Shown in pieces: positions 60,076 through 64,000 of a stretch of DNA of 64,000 nt. Location: the NCBI GenBank assembly GCA_035624355.1, contig DASPRQ010000084.1, positions 43,969-107,968 on the forward strand. The letters are read 5' to 3'. Below the pieces are notes generated by a model, which had not been told where the DNA came from, searched no databases, and saw nothing but the letters and a program-made list of their open reading frames with translations. Position numbers and translations under genes: made by a program. This DNA comes from Usitatibacter sp035624355. Its GTDB lineage: Bacteria; Pseudomonadota; Gammaproteobacteria; Burkholderiales; Usitatibacteraceae. Within the stretch, counting starts at the first letter, position 1. Each line of letters opens with the position of its first letter.

Positions 60076-60867
60076 GTGGCGCGCCCCGCCGACGAAAAGC
60101 TCCCCCTCACCGTTGCCGTCATCTCGCTCAACGCCGCCGCGCAGATCGGACCGTGCCTCGCGAGCGTGGGCTTCGCCGACGAGGTGCTCGTGGTCGACTC
60201 GGGAAGCACGGACGGCACGGTGGAGATCGCGCGCAGGCACGGGGCGCGCGTCGAGCATCGCGAGTGGTCGGGTTTCGGCCGCCAGAAGCAGCACGCCGTC
60301 TCGATCGCGCGGCACGACTGGGTGCTCTGCCTCGACACCGACGAGCGCGTCACGCCGCGCCTGGAAAGCTCGATCCGGGGCGCGCTCGCCTCGCGCCGCT
60401 ACCGCGCGTGGCGGGTGGCCCGGCGCAACCGCTTCCTCGGGCGCTGGCTCGCGCACGGCGAGGGCTACCCCGACTGGACGGTGCGCCTGTTCCACCGCGC
60501 GCACGCGAGCTGGTCCAACGACGACGTGCACGAGGCCGTGCTCACCACTTCGGAGGTCGGGCGCCTCGAGGGCGACCTGCTGCACGACTCCGCGGAGAGC
60601 CTCGCCGCCTACCTCGCGAAGCAGAACCGCTATTCGACGCTGCACGCCGAGGCGCTGTACCGGCAGGGCGTGCGCGCCGGCTACTGGCGGCTCGCCGCGA
60701 GCCCGCTGGCGCGCTTCGTGAAGTTCTACGTCCTGCGCCTGGGATTCCTCGACGGGGGCCCCGGCTTCGCCCACATCGCGATCGGCTGCAACAACACCTT
60801 CCACAAGTACCTGAAGCTCATCGAGCTGCAGCAGGCCGCGCGCGAAGCGGGCGGGGAGGCGCCGTGA
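60076..60867 (+). CDS. Family 2 glycosyltransferase of LPS core type (LgtF/WaaE-like)
   Basis: A 263-residue inverting GT2 transferase. Features are TVAVISLNAAAQIGPCL, VVDSGSTDGTVEIA with the first acidic pair, WVLCLDTDERVTPRLE with the metal-binding DTD, and WTVRLFHRAHASWSNDDVHE in the acceptor half. This pattern is that of beta-1,4-glucosyltransferases extending the LPS inner core. The frame is open to a GTG at 60031, but a TAGAAT -10-like hexamer at 60041-60046 lies inside that extension. The second GTG is therefore preferred; this is uncertain. The stop overlaps rfbB (GTGA). Confidence 0.85.
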   Translation: MARPADEKLPLTVAVISLNAAAQIGPCLASVGFADEVLVVDSGSTDGTVEIARRHGARVEHREWSGFGRQKQHAVSIARHDWVLCLDTDERVTPRLESSIRGALASRRYRAWRVARRNRFLGRWLAHGEGYPDWTVRLFHRAHASWSNDDVHEAVLTTSEVGRLEGDLLHDSAESLAAYLAKQNRYSTLHAEALYRQGVRAGYWRLAASPLARFVKFYVLRLGFLDGGPGFAHIAIGCNNTFHKYLKLIELQQAAREAGGEAP

Positions 60868-61928
60868 TCCTGGTGACGGGCGGTGCGGGCTTCATCGGCG
60901 CGAACTTCGTGCTGGACTGGCTCGCGGCCACCGGCGAGCCGGTCGTGAACCTCGACAAGCTCACCTACGCGGGCAACCTCGCGAGCCTCGCCGCGCTGGA
61001 GGGCGACGCGCGGCACCTCTTCGTGCGCGGCGACATCGCGGACCGCGCGCTCCTCGAGCGCCTCTTCGCCGAGCGCCGGCCGCGCGCCGTGGTGCACTTC
61101 GCCGCGGAAAGCCACGTGGACCGCTCGATCCACGGCCCGGCCGCGTTCGTGCAGACCAACGTCGTGGGGACCTTCGAGCTGCTCGAGGCCGCGCGCGCGC
61201 ATTGGGAGGCGCTGGAAGGCGCGGAGCGCTCCGCCTTCCGGTTCCTGCACGTTTCCACGGACGAGGTGTACGGCTCGCTCGAGGAGTCGGACCCGCCCTT
61301 CTCGGAATCGACGCCCTACGCGCCCAACAGCCCGTACTCCGCGTCGAAGGCCGCCGCCGACCATATGGTGCGCGCCTACCGCCACACCTACGGGCTGCCC
61401 ACGCTCACCACCAATTGCTCGAACAACTACGGCCCGTTCCAGTTTCCCGAGAAGCTCATCCCCCTCGTGATCTCGAACGCGCTCGAGGGCCGGCCCCTGC
61501 CGGTGTACGGCGACGGGCGCCAGGTTCGCGACTGGCTCTACGTGGGCGACCATTGCGAGGCGGTGCGCCTCGTGCTCGAGCGCGGCCATCCCGGGGAGAC
61601 CTACAACATCGGCGGCAACGCCGAGCGGCGCAACATCGAGGTGGTGAACGCGATCTGCGACGAGCTGCAGAAGGAGCGGCCGCGCGAGGGCGGCTACCGG
61701 GACCTCGTGCGCTTCGTCGCCGACCGCCCCGGCCACGACCGGCGCTACGCGATCGACGCGCGCAAGATCGCGCGCGAGCTGGGCTGGAAGCCGCGCGAGT
61801 CCTTCGAGTCGGGGCTCGCGCGGACGGTGCGCTGGTACCTCGACCACGGGACCTGGGTCGCGCAGGTGAAGAGCGGCGAATACCGGCGGTGGATCGAGGC
61901 GAACTACGCGGGAAGGAGCGCGGCGTGA
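60864..61928 (+). CDS. rfbB: dTDP-glucose 4,6-dehydratase
   Basis: Second step of dTDP-L-rhamnose synthesis. The 354-residue short-chain dehydrogenase-fold enzyme has ILVTGGAGFIGANFVLDWL for NAD, HFAAESHVDRSI, STDEVYGSLEE with the DE catalytic pair, YSASKAAADH with catalytic Tyr and Lys, and NCSNNYGPFQFPEKLIPLVI. The start is a GTG. It is overlapped by four bases with the genes on both sides, so the rfb genes and the preceding glycosyltransferase form one coupled operon. Confidence 0.97.
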   Translation: MILVTGGAGFIGANFVLDWLAATGEPVVNLDKLTYAGNLASLAALEGDARHLFVRGDIADRALLERLFAERRPRAVVHFAAESHVDRSIHGPAAFVQTNVVGTFELLEAARAHWEALEGAERSAFRFLHVSTDEVYGSLEESDPPFSESTPYAPNSPYSASKAAADHMVRAYRHTYGLPTLTTNCSNNYGPFQFPEKLIPLVISNALEGRPLPVYGDGRQVRDWLYVGDHCEAVRLVLERGHPGETYNIGGNAERRNIEVVNAICDELQKERPREGGYRDLVRFVADRPGHDRRYAIDARKIARELGWKPRESFESGLARTVRWYLDHGTWVAQVKSGEYRRWIEANYAGRSAA

Positions 61929-62806
61929 CGCGCCGGGGGATCATCCTTGCCGGCGGCTCGGGCACGCGCCTGTATCCGGCCACGCGCGTCGTCTCGAAGC
62001 AGCTGCTGCCGGTCTACGACAAGCCGATGGTGTACTACCCGCTCGCGACCCTCATGCTCGCCGGCATTCGCGAGATTCTCGTCATCTCCACGCCGAGCGA
62101 CACGCCGCGGTTCGCGGAGCTCCTGGGCGGCGGGAGCGAATGGGGCATCGAGCTGACTTATGCCGTGCAACCGCGGCCCGAGGGCCTCGCGCAGGCCTTC
62201 CTCGTCGGGCGCGAGTTCGTGGCGGGGCGGCCGAGCTGCCTGATCCTCGGCGACAACATCTTCCACGGGCACGACCTCGCCGTGTCGCTGCAGCGCGCCG
62301 CGGCGCGGCACGCGGGGGCCACGGTGTTCGCGTATCCGGTGAACGACCCCGAGCGCTACGGCGTGGTCGAGTTCGACGAGCGCGGTCGCGCGGCGAGCAT
62401 CGAGGAGAAGCCCGCGCAACCGAAGTCGCGCTACGCGGTGACGGGCCTCTACTTCTACGACGATAAGGTGGCCGACATCGCCGCGGAGCTCAAGCCCTCG
62501 GCGCGCGGCGAGCTGGAGATCACCGACGTGAACCGGCGCTACCTCGAGCGCGGCGAGCTTTCCGTCGAGGTGATGGGGCGGGGGACGGCGTGGCTCGACA
62601 CCGGCACGCACGAGAGCCTGCTCGAGGCGGCGCACTTCATCGAGACGATCGAGCGGCGCCAGGGCCTCAAGATCGCGTGCCCCGAGGAGATCGCCTACCG
62701 CATGGGCTACATCGACGCGGCCCAGCTCGAGCGCCTCGCCGCCCCCATGGCGAAGAACTCGTACGGGCAGTACCTGCTCGCGGTGCTCCGCGACCGGGTC
62801 TTCTGA
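61925..62806 (+). CDS. rfbA: Glucose-1-phosphate thymidylyltransferase
   Basis: Makes dTDP-glucose from glucose-1-phosphate and dTTP, the first step of the rhamnose pathway. The 293-residue product has the nucleotidyltransferase loop ILAGGSGTRLYPAT, KQLLPVYDKPMVYYPLATLM, LILGDNIFHGHDL with the metal-binding aspartate, and VEFDERGRAASIEEKP. The start is a GTG overlapping the rfbB stop (GTGA). Confidence 0.97.
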   Translation: MTRRGIILAGGSGTRLYPATRVVSKQLLPVYDKPMVYYPLATLMLAGIREILVISTPSDTPRFAELLGGGSEWGIELTYAVQPRPEGLAQAFLVGREFVAGRPSCLILGDNIFHGHDLAVSLQRAAARHAGATVFAYPVNDPERYGVVEFDERGRAASIEEKPAQPKSRYAVTGLYFYDDKVADIAAELKPSARGELEITDVNRRYLERGELSVEVMGRGTAWLDTGTHESLLEAAHFIETIERRQGLKIACPEEIAYRMGYIDAAQLERLAAPMAKNSYGQYLLAVLRDRVF

Positions 62807-62837
62807 CCGGCCGGCGGCGAGCGGCGCGAAAGGCCCC

Positions 62838-63383
62838 GTGAAAGCCACGGCGACGGCGATTCCCGACGTGCTGGTGATCGACCCGCGGGTCTTCGGGGAC
62901 GCGCGCGGTTTCTTCTTCGAGAGCTGGAACCGGCGCGTCTTCGCGGGGCTCCTGGGGCGCGACGTGGAATTCGTCCAGGACAACCACTCGGCCTCGGGGC
63001 GCAACGTGCTGCGGGGGCTGCATTACCAGGTCGAGCGCCCGCAGGGAAAGCTCGTGCGCGTGATCTCGGGCGAGGTGTTCGACGTCGCGGTGGACCTGCG
63101 GCGCTCCTCGCCGACGTTCGGGCGCTGGGTCGGGGAGCGGCTCTCGGCCGCGAACCGCCGCATGCTCTGGGTGCCGGAAGGCTTCGCCCACGGCTTCCTC
63201 GTGCTCTCCGACGGCGCGGAGTTCCTCTACAAGGCGACCGACTACTACGCGCCGGAGCACGAGCGCACGCTCCTGTGGAACGATCCGGCGCTCGCCATCG
63301 ACTGGCCCCTCGCGGGCGAGCCGGTGGTCAAGCCCGGGGACGCGGCGGGGGTGCGGCTCGCCGAGGCGGAAACGTATCCGTGA
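62838..63383 (+). CDS. rfbC: dTDP-4-dehydrorhamnose 3,5-epimerase
   Basis: Third step of the dTDP-rhamnose pathway. The 181-residue cupin-fold enzyme has VIDPRVFGDARGFFFESWN, QDNHSASGRNVLRGLHYQ with the catalytic His, GEVFDVAVDLRRSSPTFG and LWVPEGFAHGFLVLSD. The start is a GTG 31 bases after rfbA, the only non-overlapping junction in the cluster. The stop overlaps rfbD (GTGA). Confidence 0.96.
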   Translation: MKATATAIPDVLVIDPRVFGDARGFFFESWNRRVFAGLLGRDVEFVQDNHSASGRNVLRGLHYQVERPQGKLVRVISGEVFDVAVDLRRSSPTFGRWVGERLSAANRRMLWVPEGFAHGFLVLSDGAEFLYKATDYYAPEHERTLLWNDPALAIDWPLAGEPVVKPGDAAGVRLAEAETYP

Positions 63384-64000
63384 TCCGCGCGCTCGTCACC
63401 GGGGCCCGGGGACAGGTGGGGTTCGAGATGGCGCGCGCGCTCGAAGGGCGCGCCGAGGTGGTGGCCCTCGACCGCGCGGCGCTCGATCTCGCGCGGCCCG
63501 AGGCGATCGCGGCGTGCGTGCGCGAGGTGCGTCCCGCGCTCATCGTGAACGCCGGCGCCTACACGGCCGTCGACCGCGCCGAGTCGGAGGTCGAGGCGGC
63601 GCGCGCGGTGAACGCGCGCGCGCCGGCCGTGCTCGCCGAGGAGGCGCGGCGCTCGGGCGCGCTGCTCGTGCACTATTCGACCGACTACGTCTTCGACGGC
63701 GCGAAGCCCGGACCGTATGCCGAGGGCGATTCCCCGGCGCCGCTCAACGCGTACGGGGCGACCAAGCTCGAGGGCGAGCGCGCCGTGGCCGCGAGCGGCT
63801 GCCCGCACCTCGTCCTGCGCACGAGCTGGATCTACGCGCCCCGGGGCCGCAATTTCCTGATCACGATGCTGCAGCTCGCGCGCACGCGCGAGGAGCTGCG
63901 CGTCGTCGACGACCAGCGCGGCGCTCCCACGTCGAGCGGCGAGCTCGCGCGCGCGACGGTGCGCATCCTCGCCCCCGGCGCGGGCCCGATCACCGGCGCG
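63380..64000 (+). CDS. rfbD: dTDP-4-dehydrorhamnose reductase, truncated by the window end
   Basis: NADPH-dependent reductase completing dTDP-L-rhamnose. 207 codons are visible with no stop. They show RALVTGARGQVGFEMARAL (Rossmann loop), VNAGAYTAVDRAESEVEAA, VHYSTDYVFDGAKPGPYAE, the YGATKLEGE catalytic Tyr/Lys, and LRTSWIYAPRGRNFLITMLQ. The start is a GTG overlapping the rfbC stop. The C-terminal third lies outside the window. Confidence 0.95.
   Translation, partial: MIRALVTGARGQVGFEMARALEGRAEVVALDRAALDLARPEAIAACVREVRPALIVNAGAYTAVDRAESEVEAARAVNARAPAVLAEEARRSGALLVHYSTDYVFDGAKPGPYAEGDSPAPLNAYGATKLEGERAVAASGCPHLVLRTSWIYAPRGRNFLITMLQLARTREELRVVDDQRGAPTSSGELARATVRILAPGAGPITGA

Overview
The window is chromosomal core DNA of a high-GC betaproteobacterium. 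The evidence is gene order as well as gene content: topA-dprA-LysM facing def-fmt, DUF4390-ntrY-ntrX, pilMNOPQ with aroKB, hemL-thiE-thiD facing rubredoxin-pilG, and a pcm-tolC-waaA group. All are arrangements typical of Burkholderiales, Rhodocyclales or Nitrosomonadales-like genomes. GC is visibly very high, so nearly every gene has long antisense or frame-shifted open frames; these were discarded. I see no insertion sequence, prophage, CRISPR array, tRNA or rRNA. Genes are tightly packed, no gene-free stretch exceeds about 240 bases, and many neighbours overlap by ATGA or GTGA. Exact species cannot be assigned.

Layout. 1-5128: the tail of an unknown gene, then DNA topology and uptake (topA, dprA) and a LysM envelope protein. 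5245-10928: peptide deformylase and Met-tRNA formyltransferase, then DUF4390 and the NtrY/NtrX two-component pair. 10925-13276: two amidohydrolase-like metalloenzymes in one operon, one with a polyhistidine tail, and a small TPR protein. 13273-20033: shikimate genes aroK-aroB downstream of the type IV pilus alignment and secretin operon pilMNOPQ. 20211-25633: PBP1A, a small nucleotidyltransferase-like protein, hemB, engB and a di-heme cytochrome c. 25641-29582: thiD-thiE-hemL followed by a diguanylate cyclase. 29715-39794: rubredoxin, then the Pil-Chp chemosensory system (pilG, pilH, pilI, pilJ, chpA) that controls twitching and surface responses. 39801-41566: undecaprenyl-pyrophosphate phosphatase and a Tat-exported aldo/keto reductase. 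41584-47759: a Cus-type copper/silver RND efflux operon led by a small Cys/His/Met-rich exported protein. 47957-51237: a porin, a small phosphate-binding-like protein and a chemoreceptor. 51322-55559: thiC under a TPP riboswitch, and a SPINDLY-type glycosyltransferase. 55792-64000: pcm, tolC, the LPS core genes waaA and waaC, a glycosyltransferase, and the dTDP-L-rhamnose operon rfbBACD, cut by the window edge.

How the genes work together. Two separated loci (pilMNOPQ and pilGHIJ-chpA) supply the machine and the signalling of type IV pili. dprA would process DNA taken up through such pili. Several loci serve the envelope (mrcA, uppP, waaA, waaC, rfb, tolC, LysM). Heme and thiamine synthesis are interleaved (hemB, hemL, thiD, thiE, thiC).

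The hunt found no complete unknown defence or mobile system. The best leads are modest: an NtrX whose AAA+ domain has lost the sigma-54 loop and Walker residues, a formylglutamate amidohydrolase with a 14-histidine tail beside a zinc deacylase, the porin/binding-protein/chemoreceptor trio, a nucleotidyltransferase-like protein with a substituted catalytic site, a hairpin that could hide the cusC ribosome binding site, and three convergent gene pairs sharing one CTAG as both stop codons.
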